From Axinella damicornis (taxonomy: Eukaryota; Porifera; Demospongiae; Axinellida; Axinellidae): a stretch of 64,000 nucleotides of DNA. The DNA lies in the NCBI GenBank assembly GCA_963931865.1, contig OZ007508.1, positions 3,472,081 to 3,536,080 of the forward strand, read 5' to 3'. A program made the position numbers and the translations under genes. Position 1 is the stretch's first letter. Every line of letters begins with the position of its first letter. Under the pieces are notes generated by a model that was not told where the DNA came from, did no database searches, and saw nothing but the letters and a program-made list of their open reading frames with translations. Below, one piece after another: positions 1 through 15,100 of the stretch.

Positions 1-220
1 GCCAATTAAATATCGAAGTGAGATGGTTCAAAAGAGTGACCGTTATAGCCAAATTATGTGCAAGAAGACTATAGAGAACTGTTGGGGACTATTTATTCTG
101 CTAGCAAGAATTCGAAGTTGTTTTTGTCTCGTGGATTATACTAGTCTGGTGTGTACTTGTGATGAGGTCTTAATAAGTGCAAACCAAATTAGCATCAGTA
201 TACAATGCAACCTCCTACAG

Positions 221-3200
221 GCTTGCTGGGAAGGGATTGGTCAGCGTTAGGGAGTGTGCTTCATGGAAACCAAGACGAAAGCGTTACGAACCTGCATTTC
301 ACAAGAAGTAAGTTCTATACCAGCTATGATAAACTTACATAGAACCATATAGTTATGCAAGCTAGGTGGAGATGATGTTGTGGTATGGTATATAAGTCTT
401 GTATTGCAGGAAAATGGAGTTCTTAGTAGTCTTGGTTTAGAGAGTAGGCCATTCTACAAGTAGCTCTGTAGTCACCATCACTTGGTGTTCATAAATCATT
501 GCAGCTATCTGAAGGGCCTTGTACCAACATTCAATGAGTATGTTGGCAAGTTGGTGGAAAAACTGAGGCCTCTTGCTGATGGGAAGACACAAGTACCAAT
601 GAAGAAGGAGCTATCCATGTTGATTGTCTCTGCTGTTGGCAAGGTGATGCATGCATATGAATATTGCCAAGGGAGATATGAACGATGCTAACGAATTAAA
701 CGGACATCCAGAATTTGGATTTCCATCAGACTTAGCTAATGCTCTGCATTGCATACAATTACTTGCTGGTAGGTCTATGGACAATAAGTTTGTATATCTC
801 TTGCTCTAGCAACAAGAAATTAGGATTCCGAAAATAGTACTAGCTACCAACAGCAGTATTACAATGTAGATAGATGTGCATGTATTCCTATGTCAGCAGC
901 ACTTTTGGCTGTGAGTGCTAACTTAATTGATTTGCAGAGAACGAAATTAGTTCCTTATTACAGGGAATCTAAATTGCAGTTGGACTAATTTCGGCTATTG
1001 ATAGTGCATGTGTCAATACATAGGTTGCAATGGACGAAGACTTTGGCAGTCGGACTTGGTCTGATCAGGAACTTGGTCTCAAAAATAGTACAAGTGGTGG
1101 AATGATAACCTTTCTGAGCTACCATTCCCTGAAAGGAGTTCGTCAAGCTGTCTTCAATCCATTTCTGCAGGTATGTTGATACAAGTTTCACTCACATGTA
1201 CAGCAAGTCTTAGAATTCCGAATATGAATTTGAATGTGAAAAATATACCACGATTTACCTGTATGTAGATACACTTAGCTATGTTAACTATGTAGATATT
1301 CAGATACATTTATAACTATGCAGATACACTTAACTATGCAGATATAATTATGCAGATACACTAAATTATGCAGATTCACTTAATTATGCAGATACGATTA
1401 ACTATAGACTATCAGACTGGACCGATGTTCACAGCCAGTTAGCTACATAGCATTACTCATATTATAGTTAACTTAATCATAAACTGAGGAATACGGTACA
1501 AGCCAAGAATATGTTATGAGTTTGCTGTCGTGACCCATACCATGAATATAGGCATCTATACTGCATAGCTGAGGTACTACAACCTTGATGTGAATTAGCT
1601 TAAATGATTGACAGCCTAATTTTCAATCTTCTTTTTTGTTAGACTTTGCATGGCATCATTCTAATCACTCCTTCCGAGTCAAGGGAACCAAAGTTAAACT
1701 TCCATATCCAATAAACATTATACTATATTTAACTACTGAAGTTATAATAATCGATGGATGCTGTTTAAGAAACAGAAGGTTGCATCATGTATGCATCTTT
1801 TTCATTTTACAAAAATCTTGTTTACCGTATTTTACAACTATAGTATTGGAACCGACGTGAAGCTGAGAGCTATCGAGAAACAGCTAGAGCAATCAGAGCC
1901 ATTGGTAGAGATGTCGTTCACCGGAAGATCAAAGCTATCAACAATGGAGAGATGTCTAAGGATATTCTCTCCATGATGCTTCAGTCAGCCTGTAAGTCAT
2001 AGCATTTTTTAGCATGTAATTATCAATTTGCTATTTCAGATTGTTCACATAATTAATTAAAGCTGCACTTTGAGCACTGTAGTACTTGTTAGCGCCAAAC
2101 TGAGGAGATTATGGCTGCATGATGTAATGAGGTAGTCATTGAACCTGGGGATTGTGTCATGCATGATTGCAGTGAATGCCATTGATGATATTATTGTGTG
2201 CTCATCCTTGTGTTGCTTTCTTCAGCAAACAGGGGAGAGCCAGTGGATTTGGAAGACTTTGTGGATGACTTTGTCACCTTCTTCATTGCGGGTAATTTTC
2301 AATTGACCACCACTTGTGAGGGATTGCTTTGTTAGGGAGATCAATCGTATTGTGACTAATGACGGCTACTGCATAATGTTTGTGTGACCAAACAGTCATA
2401 ATACAATTAGCTAGTTAGCTACCAAGCATGTCGTGCTGATCATGCAGACAGACATCCTTTTTGTTAACAGGTGAAGAGACCACTACAGATCTGATGTCAT
2501 TTACCTTGTTAATGTTACATCAACATCCTGATGTCTTGGACAGGTACATTCTCATGACAGTTATTATGTAAGGTTTAGGGTGTGGCTTCAAGAGACCCAA
2601 TTGCTTCTTAAAATTGACATAATGGTCCAGGTATCTAGGAAATTACATTCAACGTATGTATATACTGATACCATGCATTAGCAGCTCATACCAGAGATAT
2701 ACTGCATGGACTTCCCATACTGGCTCCGTATGGTAACCACCATAATGCTGAACTACATGATTGTACTACTAGTTAGGTACTCTTCCCTGTCTCCAAGTAT
2801 AGGTGCCAGTGTTTGTTGATGCATTTCTGCACAGTGCCTGTGCAGTAGTCCAGGATCTCAGACTGGCATATGGTCACTTTCTATTATTGAGCATTCTGTA
2901 TGAAAATTATATCTTGATCAGCTGCATGTGTTTTTATCCAATTCCCCTCATAATCGCAAACAGCATGACCACTTGGGTCAAAGGAAGCCGAGACTGTGAT
3001 AGATATTTTGTCCTGAATACTCCTCAGGGTAGTTGCTGAAATATCTGAAGTTGTGGGAGATGATGATATGGTAACGGCTGAAGATTTGGAGCGGCTGCAG
3101 TATTTGGAGCAGGTGTTTTGCATGTATATGTGTACATTCATGCGGATGCCCCCAACACATGCATTGGTATATTCAGTACTTACGTAGTGTCTTTTAGACG

Positions 3201-4894
3201 CTGTTATTTCTTTAGGTTCTTCTTGAAGTACTGAGACTCTATCCTCCTGGAACTGGGGCCTCACGAGTCGTTGGCAAAGGACTCCTGTTCAGTGGCTATG
3301 AGATTCCCGAAGGAACTGTTATTGGTGTAAGTCAAGAATTATAATTATGCATGTAATCATTGATTACTATCATGGGAATTAACACCAATAATATCCACAT
3401 ATAGGTAAGTAACTACTGCCTTTGCCGTCTACCTGAACATTTTGAGGATCCGCTCGTGTTTGACCCCAACCGCTTTGATCCTGCAAGGAAGAGGTATGCT
3501 TAATTCATGGCACCTTTAGTATAAGACTTCCAGGTGTAGTATAATTATAGTACCTCATGTGAAGAAAAGTCCTATCACTTTGCTGTATTTTGGCTTGTTC
3601 GTATTGCCGAGAATATTCACACAAGTTGTCCAGTAGAGTCGTGATATTACACCAGACTCCCCCACTGAATGGGAGGGACATGGGAATAAAGCTATATGCA
3701 TGTATTCACAGCCACATATATACACTAAAACAATGCTCAATACGGGGAGGCTAGGAATGAGCTGCGGGAGGCCATGTGGCGTCACCAATTTTATCATGGG
3801 TGTGTATTTCTATGTGTTCCTCATCACTGCATCATAATATATATGAACAGTATGAATTTCTGCCATCTACAGGCCGAACCCTTTCGTTTACTTTCCATTT
3901 TCTGTTGGTCCACGCTCCTGCATTGGGAAGGAATTTGCACTGGTACGTTCTCAAAGCTGTCAGGTATTCGGCTGAGAATTATAATCCACTGGAGAAAATA
4001 TCCAGCTAGGACTGGAATACCAGAAGTTCTGAACACTAGGCAGATTATTATTATTATTATTGGACACACGCCAAAAATAGGAGCAAAGAGAGAAGTACAA
4101 TCATACACACTGTAATGTAAGTTTCTAAGCAGAACATGCCCAATAATAGACTAAAAAAGTGCTAGCTAGCTACATACACAAACTCCTCAAGTTCTTAAAT
4201 AATAGCTAGCTAATAAATTGTTCCTAATTTCCCTGATTAGACCTGCCAGAGCATCACCAGAGTTACAATACACCTTTACACGTCTGAAATCAAAACAACA
4301 TTTATAACGACCAGGGAAATGACTGTGCCAATCAAATTTTGGCTAGTGACACAGAGCATGTACAAAGACTCTTTAGTGATTGATTCTCACAAATATATAT
4401 AAAAATCTACTTGTCGTACACTTCAGTAACATCCAACCTTTAATGTTAACCATCAAGATTTAAAATGACAGTCGAGGCTGAATTTTGATGCTCAAAGTCT
4501 AACCAACAATATATGATACAGTAAGTTAAGTGGCACTATGTAAGTATTCACCTAAGTAGCTGACGTGGTCTGTAGTACATGCACATAGTCATAGACTGTT
4601 ACAGGAGTACATATAATTTGATACCAAATAAATTTCTTAACACTATCTGTAAATGACATATGAGAAGTCAGATTTTTCACCTAAAGTTATAAATTGAGGG
4701 ACGTCTTCAGTCAGGGAATCCATGTCATGTAGTACATATTTCCATTTCTCATGCAGATGGTTGCCAAGATCTTCTTGACTCGGCTGCTGAAAACATTCCG
4801 ATTTGTCTTTCCTGAAGATTACAGGGTCCAGCTTCTATGGAGCACTACCCTACAACCGAAGGGGAGCCTCCTGTGCACAGTGGAGTGCATTTGA
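221..4894 (+). CDS. Cytochrome P450, CYP46 (cholesterol 24-hydroxylase)-like, 5' partial
   Basis: This is a haem-thiolate monooxygenase, expected to be an ER membrane enzyme acting on a sterol or other lipid. I rebuilt 11 exons with GT-AG borders and matching phases: 221-307, 505-643, 1024-1170, 1844-1991, 2226-2291, 2471-2543, 3028-3112, 3216-3326, 3405-3493, 3873-3942 and 4757-4894 (stop TGA 4892-4894). They encode about 383 residues. The I-helix motif AGEETT spans the 2226 and 2471 exons. The K-helix ExxR (EVLR) is in the 3216 exon and FDPNRF is in the 3405 exon. The haem loop FSVGPRSCIG, with its cysteine ligand, is in the 3873 exon. The order and spacing of blocks follow CYP46A1 (about 500 residues), so roughly 120 N-terminal residues lie before the window. 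The CYP46 assignment rests on remembered similarity and a neighbouring clan-4-like family is possible; the P450 call itself is firm. Confidence 0.93.
1263..1403. repeat. Degenerate minisatellite in a P450 intron
   Basis: About eight imperfect copies of a 14-20 bp unit built around TATGCAGATACACTTAA lie in the intron between the third and fourth P450 exons seen here. No coding potential. Confidence 0.6.
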
Positions 4895-6195
4895 CAAAGA
4901 AATGATGCAACCTGTTGGCAGCTGCAATTGTAATCAGTACAGTTCTATATCGTTTACTAGTAACACACCCCAGGATGCTTTTTTAATGAGCACCCCAATT
5001 TTAACAGTGTAATATATTCTTGACACATAATTTCACAGCACTAGCTATAGTTAGATCTTGTTATTATGCAATCGTAGGTAACATTATTGTATAATCATGT
5101 TAGCAGTGAGGTCTAACTGAAACTTCGCACTCTTTGCTACTAATAAATTTGTTGCAAGTCCCATTCATATTAAGTCAAACCTTTTCACCATGCAGTACGA
5201 ATTCTCAGAGATATTTGTAGCCATTAAAACCTCTCCATTATACATGACTATAATACATGGCCGAATATCTACTAGTTTACTTGCTTAATCAATAAACTAT
5301 CAAGTGTTCACTGATGCTAGATGTAGCTAGGAAATATTGATCTCCATGTAAATACCTAACAGAAAATTATAATTTATTGACGGGACTAATCTGTCCCCAT
5401 ACTGGCTAATGCGAATTTTGTCAACCTTGCCTTGTTCCAGGTATAAGAGCTAGTCCTCCTTCTGCAAAATGATTGTGGCAACACCACCAACCATTATCTC
5501 AGATTGAAACTCCGTTTTGGGTGCATTTTGTGTTTCAGTGGAAAATTTCGCATGACTTGTGTGGACTCATAATGGATGAGTAAGCACAAGAGTTGAGGTT
5601 CACTACGGACCAAATTCAGTTTTGAAATCGGGTACTGCAACTTCTGAAACATTAATTCTGCCTTCACCTAGTCTGATGTGATGTGTTGCTTGAAAGTCTG
5701 GGATATGGGAAACTATACATAGTCCTTCATAGGGTGGTGTAGTATACCAACATTTCATACATCCTTCGACTGTTCATATAATATCCTGTGTGCATGGGAA
5801 TTCTGGGATGATAGGAGACATAGATACTCTTATGTCAAGAACAATGTCATCGACAATATTATGAAACCAAGAACAATAATACAGCTGTAAACTGCAATTA
5901 CAACTAGATTCTAATATTCACGATAAAGCTGTTGTGATTGTTGGCAAAATCTATAATTAGTGCACAGACAAATTATGCAAACACTCATGACTCATGTGTC
6001 TCAAACTCTATGGGTGCAGTGTTTCATTAAACTGTGTTTTATCATGTTGTAGCTAAACAAATGCTCGGTAGCTAGATCAGTTTCAATCGATGCTGATGTG
6101 ACAGTCCTTGTCAAAATACAATCTATCTATATGTTATCTATCTATGTATACTAGTACATAATTATACAACCTACATAGCAGTAACGACACCCTCT
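4895..6195. other. Intergenic region between two convergent genes
   Basis: The P450 (plus) and sacsin-like (minus) genes end towards each other here. The region is AT-rich, with no convincing exon on either strand. An AATAAA at 5142-5147 could be the P450 poly(A) signal. On the minus strand an AATAAA at 5378-5373 is far from the sacsin stop. Confidence 0.6.
5142..5147 (+). terminator. Candidate poly(A) signal for the P450 gene
   Basis: An AATAAA hexamer lies 248 bp after the P450 stop codon. In an AT-rich spacer one such hexamer is expected by chance, so this is only a candidate. Confidence 0.3.
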
Positions 6196-9100
6196 CTAGT
6201 TGTTCACAAGTGAGTTCATCTTTTCTAAGATAGTCTCGGCATTCTTCTTTGCTTGCTGTGCAAGTTGCGGTGAGTAGTATTCTGATGGAGTCTTGGTGCC
6301 GCGTGGATATCGATTTGGGAAACGTGTGTTGAGGTAGTACCCAGAGAGTTGGTCTGTGCATTCAACAAGTTTTGGATCTGTACATGCCTGAAGGTCAGAT
6401 GCCAGGGGAATGAGTTGATGATTTGCCAAACTGCCCTCTTTCAACCCAAATTTGGCATACATCCCACCTTTTAGTGCTTTTTCTGCCACCTCATGTGCCA
6501 TGAAACACACACTTCCTGCAAGCTCTGGATATGTTTGTACATGATCTTGGAGTACTGTGAGGGCTTTAAAATCGGTTTTTGCTTGCTTCATCCACCTTTC
6601 CCCCTCTTCAGGGTCAGGTTGTGGATTTTCATCAACCTCAGCATCTAGGCCAAGTCGTGGATTTTCGTCAACCTCACCATCTGGGTCAGGTTGTGCACTT
6701 TCATCAGCCTCACCATCTGGGCCAGGTTGTGGAAGTTTAGCATCTATGCTGTAATTTAAAGTTGGAAGTCTTTCCTTGTGGAGTACATCAATAATATCTT
6801 CTGCTGTCTGAGCCCTCAATAACATTGTCAGGATGCCTCTCAACCTCAAGCAGGAGACGTCTGCACTCATTGATTTTACGGCTGCGATGAAGTACTCTGC
6901 CAGATACTCAAGGGTATATGAGCACTTTACATCACTAAGTTTTGAGTTCACATAAAATTTCATGGATGTTCTAGCTTTCTGCAAGTAAACGTCAACTCTT
7001 GCTCTTCCAAGATTTTGATCTGGCATCAGTACAACGTCAGTTTGAAGATCATTGACCGTGAGAACTTGGATGTTCTGCAAGAATTGCAGCAAGAATGGCA
7101 AAAACTCTTTGCACAGTTTCTCATCACTTGTGCTGTGTTTGATTGCTACTAACACTGCCTTGGGAAACAGAGCCAAATTGAATGTTGTCTTGAGTTTTTC
7201 AGCAAAATGCGAGTTGGCAACACAGGTACACTCCTCACAAAGAGTTTGTAAACAACATGTTGACAGCTCCTTTGGTCTGACACCATTTGGGAGATACTCA
7301 CAGAACTCACATTCACTGAATTGTGCAGTGGGGAGATGTAAGAGAAACAAACCAGCTTTTGAAAGGCAGCGATCAAGGTCGTGGCTTTTGTAGGTCATGC
7401 TGTCACAGTAAACAAGCTCTGAAGTGCACACTAAATTATTTTGGCTGCTGGGAAGGTAAAGTGGTTGTAGTGCAGAAACAATATCCCTTTTTTCCATGCT
7501 TTTAGTCTTTCTGATCTGTTCCAACATAATGTATAGTCTTTCAATCACATTCACAACTTTTTCTGCAGTATTGAACTTATTTTGTAATTGATCGGAGCAT
7601 TCAAGAACACCTTTTAGGACAATTCTCACATGAGTCAACTCAAAACTACTCTTCACTCCAATCTTATGCAGAACATGAAGCACAGCAAGTAGTTCATTTG
7701 GGATGCAGTGCAGAAATGGGTAGTAACCCTGGCCATATTTGTCAGCAAGAACACAGCTTGGCTTCACAAGGACCACTGGTACTCTCTGGTCCACTGAAAG
7801 TTGATTTGGGGTGGCAAAGACAGGAATACAAGAGACGCTGCTCAATGACTTGAGTTCAAGGTCAGTAGATGTTTCATTCAAAAACTCAAAGTGTTTGAGC
7901 ATTACTACTTCTAATCCTGTTGCTTTTTCTGGAGGTCTGCAATCTTGAGGGAACGTATCAAAAACCTTGAATTTGGGCTTGGCAAACCGAGATTTGGCAA
8001 TGGTATGTAGGTTTGCATTTACATCAGCAGCAATGGGCTGCTTGGTTACTGCCAAATCTGTAAGAAGTTTCGTATGCCAGTTGCATACAAATTCATTACA
8101 GGGAAGGTGCACAATGGGTTTCACAGTCCACAGAATACTGCTGTGTTTATCAAGTGCTGCATCAGCCAGTTTTGTCATGCTAATGCCTTTCGATCGAATG
8201 TAATTCTCAGTGAAGCAAACAGGCTGAATCCAGCTCAGCTCTGGGAGTCTTTTTGTGCACACAAATGGAATTTGTGAAATGCTTGAGAGGAACTTCAGGT
8301 CAGTGTTCCATTTGTCATCTTTTGCTTGTGTAGAGAAAAGATAACGAAGTAAAGCTGAGGAAGCCTTTCTCAGATCCAGATGTCTCCCATCAGCTGTTTC
8401 TGAGCAAAGGTTCTGGTACTCTTGCTTGGTGATGGAGTTTCTCAGTCCAATGGCAGAGAAGAAGTTCAACCATTTTTCTGATTCATCCTTATTACCCCTG
8501 AAGACTTCCGGCAGAAAACAGAAATGTTCATCAAAAGTTGTAAATATTTCCTCTGTATGGTTGCAAAGCCCACTTGCACAAATGAGAGGATCGCCATCCC
8601 TTCCCAAACAGTGGAGGTTCATTAGTTCGCTAAGGAAGCTTTCAGCTAGCTGCTTTTCAGACAGATATTTCAGTCTAAACATGTTCTTTTCAAAGAGATG
8701 GTCCCTAATATGTTTAAGATGCTCAAATCTCTCATCTTCACTTAACTGGGAAAACACAGGGAAAATATAGTTTATGTACAAAGTTTCTGTACAGATTTCC
8801 TGAACTCCCATGTCAGATTCACGTCCAAGTCTGATCCACTCACCTCCGCTGTCTAGAAATATAACATCTCTGCCACTCATCCATTTTGCATAGCCAATAC
8901 TGCAAGCATCCATGGGCCAAATGTACACTGTCTTCTCGTCAAGAGATGTAAGACGGCCCTCAACTGTAAGAAACAGTGGGAGAGCTCTTATATTTCTTCG
9001 GCATTCATCCTGGCATACCTGGAAATTAATGTACCGTAAGTAAGAGATCAGGGTGAAGGCACTGTATTCAGTGATCATTGAAGAGATGTTTCTGTTTTGA

Positions 9101-12100
9101 TGGATGTGGTACAAGATGGTCAGCATGCATTCATGATCACACAGCTGTGGGCAGTAGTCTATTACAACACCTGCACACACAACTTCAGTTGCTAGGTAGG
9201 GTACTCCCATGTGATTCAGCAGTTGGTAGACTGCTGAAATGTCAGGATCACCTGGCATGAGTTTTGGGGGATCATTAGATGGTGGAATGACTGGAAGTAT
9301 TTTGCTTCTTGATGAAAAAAGCTGGTTACTGGTACTAGGCAGCAAAGCCCAGCATTCTAGTACGCTCTCCAAATGTGAGTAAAACAGGTCTTGATCATCA
9401 GAAAGGCAAGCCCATAAACAAATAAGTGTGGGTTTGTCTATGTGTGTACTGGCAGCAAGCACATGTGTTGTTCTTAGTGCAAGAGGAAGGGCGTTACTTA
9501 AAATGTTATGAACGGTTGCATCTAGCACATATCTATCCGAGTCAATGCTAGGATCAAGGAAGTAACTAGTGCTGTATTTCACATCCAGAAGTTCTGGATG
9601 TAGAAACTTCTCAAGGCTCTCAGAGAAGAGATGTGAATATTTTGAGGAAAGAACCTTATTTCGTTCATCAAAGTTTCTAATCTGACCATCAGCAGTCAGG
9701 AGGAGTAGATAGCCAAATGGAGGCTTGGGAAATTCTTTAGTGAATGATGCTTCAACCGGTTTCAAAAGATATTTGGTGAATGATTTGAAAGCTTCAAGTG
9801 ATTGAAAAGCAGATTCTTCAACAGGGCATGAGATCTTGTCATGGGGATTAGCTTGTCTTGTGTAATAATCATAAACAGAGGAGGGGGATGCTGCAGGTAT
9901 TTCACACCCAACAGATTTGAAATGGTCCATGATCTTCAGTGGAGCACATGTTATTTTCATTCCAATACGTCCCAGAACACGTTTAAGGGCTGTGTTATCA
10001 TGAGAGGGTCTCCTTTTCCAGAAGTAAACTTGAGAACGTGGACAGTCCGAGTTATCCAGTGGTTGCCACTTCACTGTGTATTGTGCGTCTGGCCCTGAGG
10101 TTTCTGCCTCCTGTGTTGAAGCTGCTGTGGAGGTTGGTGAGCAAACAGGTTCAATTGTTGCAAGAACACATGCATTGTGGCCAGCTAGCTTTCTGTAAAT
10201 GTCTTTGGCTAGTTTGCGCCATGGTCCTTCTACAACTGGCTGATCCTGCTCTAGTTCCTCAGACCAGTTTGGGAAGACACTGTAGTAGCATTGTATGGCT
10301 GTATTGAGTGCTTTCAGGTCTTCATAAGGCACTGACTTAATGTAATAGCTGCGAGCACGCTTCAGAAAGATAGCATAGGAAGAAGATATTGCCTTGAGAA
10401 GATTCTCATTCCACCTTGATTTGTCATCAATCTCAACCTCACCTGGAACTGTCGGCTGCCAAATATTTCTGCGTGAAGTGTTGAGAATAAACTGTGCATT
10501 TACGTGCACTGGGAGGTTGCAACTCACCGGGAGAGGAAGGAAGCAGAAAACATTGCCATGGAATTCCTTAAGATGTTCCACGGAGCTAAGAGGTGCAGCT
10601 ATGCCATGTTTGGGTTTGATATGTGAGATGTAATTCCAAGTTTGCTGTTCATTATCCAAGTCACCAATGCCCTGTTGAATTATCCACACCATTGAGTTCT
10701 TCTGCTCTCTTTTCTGTAGTGGGGGATATACTTGTGGAGGGAGGGTTTCAGTAACTGTCAGAGGGTATGTCACTACAAAAGGCTTGCTTCCTCCCATCAT
10801 CTTGAAGGCAGCATCCTTCTCATGAAGGTCCCTACGACGTTGCTGGGCTGTTGCATCAATGCATACTTTGATACTGTACTCTGAGACCAGTGGGGATATA
10901 GGGCTCGTAGATAACAGCACACTCTCACCACAGCTTTCAATGACAAAAAAGGACATTTCTGTCACATGGTTCAGAAATAATAAGGCATGCTTCATTTTTG
11001 GAGCCCAGTCACTAAGGTATCCATGTATTCTGTCAATTGTAAGAGGTCCATGCTTGTAACTGACACTGTGGTCTACAATCTGTGACTTCATAAGTTGATC
11101 TTTTTGTCTGAGTGGGAAACGAAATAGGGTTCCATCCAGCAACTCTGGTGGGCAGTCTTTGACTCCATCTTGTAGATAGGCTGATTTGAGGTCTGGAAAA
11201 TCATCCCAAAAGCCACTCTTCAGTTCATCATACCTTCTTCCTGGTATTTCTGAAGTGGCTTCAGGCACATACCAACAGTGAGGATCCATAATACAGAGGG
11301 TTTTTCCACCAGTGATAAAACTGGGACAGTCTGTGAGATGGTAGACCACATTAAGGCCAATGCCAAATTGGCCAATAGATTCTTCGTCTAATCGTTTGCT
11401 ACCGAGACCAAGCTGCTGAATTCCCTCAAGGTCCTTCTCAGTGAATGTGCTGTCATTCCAAACAAGCAAGGCTGGACCTTGAAGTTGTTGCCAATTTTCT
11501 GAGAGCACACTTTCTTGACCATGAGTCCTTTTGTCAAGAATGACGTACATCTTTGTAGCTTTGGCATCATCAGCATTCTGGAGGAGCTCTTTGAGTAATG
11601 TTATGTCAAATGGGTACTCTCTAAGGATGCTTTGGATCCTCTGTGTTAGTTCCTCATGTGGGCCAAATGGAATTCCTCTAATGTGGTCAGAAACATATTT
11701 CTCCAGCTTCTTGCTTCGAACTGTTTTCACTTTAAGCTGTAGAGCTAGATCCCTTGCAATGATACCATTCACAAATTTGTAATGTTCTTCTGGTTTACAC
11801 CAAGGGGCATCATTGAAGGCTAATTCTGAGGACATATGCATCACAAATGAAGTATCTGGAAGCATGATAGGACTAAGGTATTCACTGGGTTTGATACTGT
11901 ACAGATCAGGCACTAGTTCATGGAGCAGTTTTTGGCAAGCTTTGTCAACAGGATTACTGTTAAAATCTTGTGTCATTTGCGACAGAGCTCCTGCAATATC
12001 TTCTGGAGTAAACCTGTCTTTGATGCCAAGGAATGCTGTCAGATGCTTTCTAGAGGATAAGCTAGATGGAATGGAGTAGAGATAGGGCCCTTCTAGTTTC

Positions 12101-15100
12101 CATTCTTTTGCAACCTTTTGGATCTCAATGAATTCTTTCCCAGTCCATACACATGGCAGATCTTGCAGTTTTTGCATTACTGGGCCTAGAGTTTGTTTAC
12201 CAAGTATTTCTGGTGGCATCTCTCCATCAAGAAACTCATATGCTTGCTTGCAAATCAAGTCAGCCCAATTGACCAGTTCTGGGTTGGATCGTTGTGAGTT
12301 GAATTCAGTGATCAGCTGTTTCAGTTGGTATACAACATCTTGACATGATGGGGAACTTTTAATTTGAAGGATTTCTCGAGTTTGTTCATTTATGTATTCA
12401 CAGCCACCCTCTTCAACACTCATTTCATTCACAAATGTTACTTGGGAGCCTGCTATGTTAATGTTATTGTCTTGACAATAATGGTAAGTTGTTGCTATTT
12501 TGGTTAGTTCCTTCCCACTGAGAAGTTGATGGCCTTCACCATGCCATGAGAGGGGGTAATTCACTGGTTTCTTCAAGACTGGGAGAAATTGAACGGCACT
12601 CAAAGGTTTAGCTTCCTGGTTGGGTTGTTTGTGATTTGCCTTGGACTCAATGCACTGCAGAACTAGTCGCACACGATCAAGTGCTTTTGTTCTGTCAGTA
12701 TGGTAGATATGTACAATAGTTTCTGCTCGGTCAATTACTAGGTTCCATGGTATGTCTTTACTTATCATTCCAAGTTTCACCATTGCTACAACCACCAGGT
12801 GTCGATCCCTGAATTGTTGAGTGGGGAACATACCCTCAGCTGAGTCAAAAAGATTTGAAAACTCAGCTCGTCGGTCAATAATCTCAGAACACTTTTTCAA
12901 TTGGCTTCCGTATGGAGTACAAGGCACACATGGGTGCTTGGTTAGGTATTTCTCCATGTACTTCATTCGGATTGTTTGAATGCCACCAAGTCCAACAGCA
13001 TACTCTTCCAGCATGCATTGAAGGACTTCATTTCGACTCTGCTGAATGACACTGAAAGAGGCTACATTTTGGAAGAAAAGCTGGATGAAATTTTCTTCAG
13101 TAATGGTAGAGCTACCGAGACTGAGGTGTATGTGGTACTCGCTGGGAAGTTTGACAAGAGGTAGTCTCAGGTGGGTAACAGCATCAAGAATGCAGTTTGG
13201 GGTGTCAGCATCCAAGGATGACTGGCACAGAATCCCACGTTCAAGGAATTGACTTTCTTGGAGGGTCAACCATTGGCCAGTAGACACCGAATGGAATAAT
13301 TTGCATGATGATAATTTGCATGATGATATTGTTTCACCATAAACTGTGTGTACAGCATGTATCCAGGGATTGTGCTGGGTAAGGTCTGTTTTTAGTGGCC
13401 AAAGGGAGTAGAATATGTACTCTTCTAGCTTTCCCTGATAGTGCATTTTCTGGAGTGACACCAACAGAGACTGGTATGCTTTGGGAATCACAGTTTGCAT
13501 GAGGGATATGTTCCACTGCACTTCAGAATCATTTTGCATGAGGAATACGTTCCACTGCACTTCAGAATCATTTTCAGACGTTTCATCTGCTGTCCAGATA
13601 CCTCTTCGGTTGTTGATTACTGCAAAGTTACTACTCACATGTACTGGCAGTCCAGTTTTTTGGGCTAAGGACAAGAAACAGAATATTTCACCTTCTGTTT
13701 TCTTTGCAACATAGCACTTACTAGGAGTAGTTACTTCTAGTAAGCAAGCAACAGATGCAGTGGCATGCTTCTTATTGATGCAGCCAGTATGGGTGGCTAT
13801 GAGCCAGTGGTCCTCACAAGTCTGTGAAACCCGAAAGTCTTGGCAAGTTAGTTTCTTCACTTCAGCTAATGCTCCAGAGATGGACTCTCCTGCTTCCTTG
13901 GTGATTTGTAACAAGTCTCTGGGAGTTAGATCACCCTGGTCAATTTGACTGAAGGTAATAGACTCGATGTGCTGGAGGAAAAGAAAGAGCTTGGAGCTAC
14001 AGTTTTTGATATCATTGATCAGCTCTCTTATTGTTGCTTCAGTGTACAGGGTACCACTCAGCTCACTGGCAGAGGTGCGGAAGGGAAATCTGAATATAGT
14101 TCCACTGTAAGGTTTCTTTGGATCAAATCCAAAGAGACCAGCATACGGGACCAGTTGTGATGAGGAAGCAATAAATCTAGAAGTAAATGTGGTCTTCTTA
14201 CCTGGCTTCCCAGGATTTTTGATTTCTTTCTTGAGGTAACTCAAGGTGGGGTCAAAAATGCACAGAGTTTCTTGGCTGACAAAGGAAGGAACATCGGTAA
14301 TGTGGTACACAGAACAAAATCCAACTCCAAACTTCCCAATCTTCTGAGGTTTGTTTGCTTTTGTGGCTGTTGCTAACCTTGTTATGTTAACAAAGTCATC
14401 CTGTGAGAAAGTGGAATTGTTATGCACAACCAGTGCAGGCCCATGACAGTCTTTCATTCCTGGAAAGAAAAGTAACTTTGGGTTTACATTATGTTGGCGA
14501 GTATCATAGCAAATGTTGATCTCTGTAGCCTCAGCATCATCTGCGTTTTGCAGCAGTTCTTTCACAATGGTCAATCCATCTTTGTAATCCTTAAGGATGT
14601 TCTTCAGTCGCACAGTGAGAGGCTCATGCTGACCAGCATCCTCAAATGTGTCTTCAGAGATTTTCAAGTGATCACTTAGGAGAGTCAGGCCAAGGTTATG
14701 GGCCATCTTGGAGTGAATGCGACAATTCACAAAATTGTACAGTTCACTATCGCTTGTAGATGCTAAGAAGTCCTGGAGGAAGTTGTTGTCTGTGTATACT
14801 ACACTACTAACTTCCATTAGCTGTGGCCACTGGCATTCAGATTCCACTGGTACATAGAGGGTGTCCTCCTCTGATAGCGAAGGTTTTTGTGTTCCATCAC
14901 TTGTGAGCCAGTTGAGGATACTTATCACAGTTTGCCATGCTTCCCTGGCATCACTGGCATCACATACAGAGCATGGCTCCCTGCCTCTGATCATTGAAAG
15001 GACAGATACTATTTGGGACTGGGTAACACTCTGTTTCATTCCAAAGATACTGAAGAGATCTGAGTATTTGGTTAACTCATCTGGGAGAATGTAGATGTAT

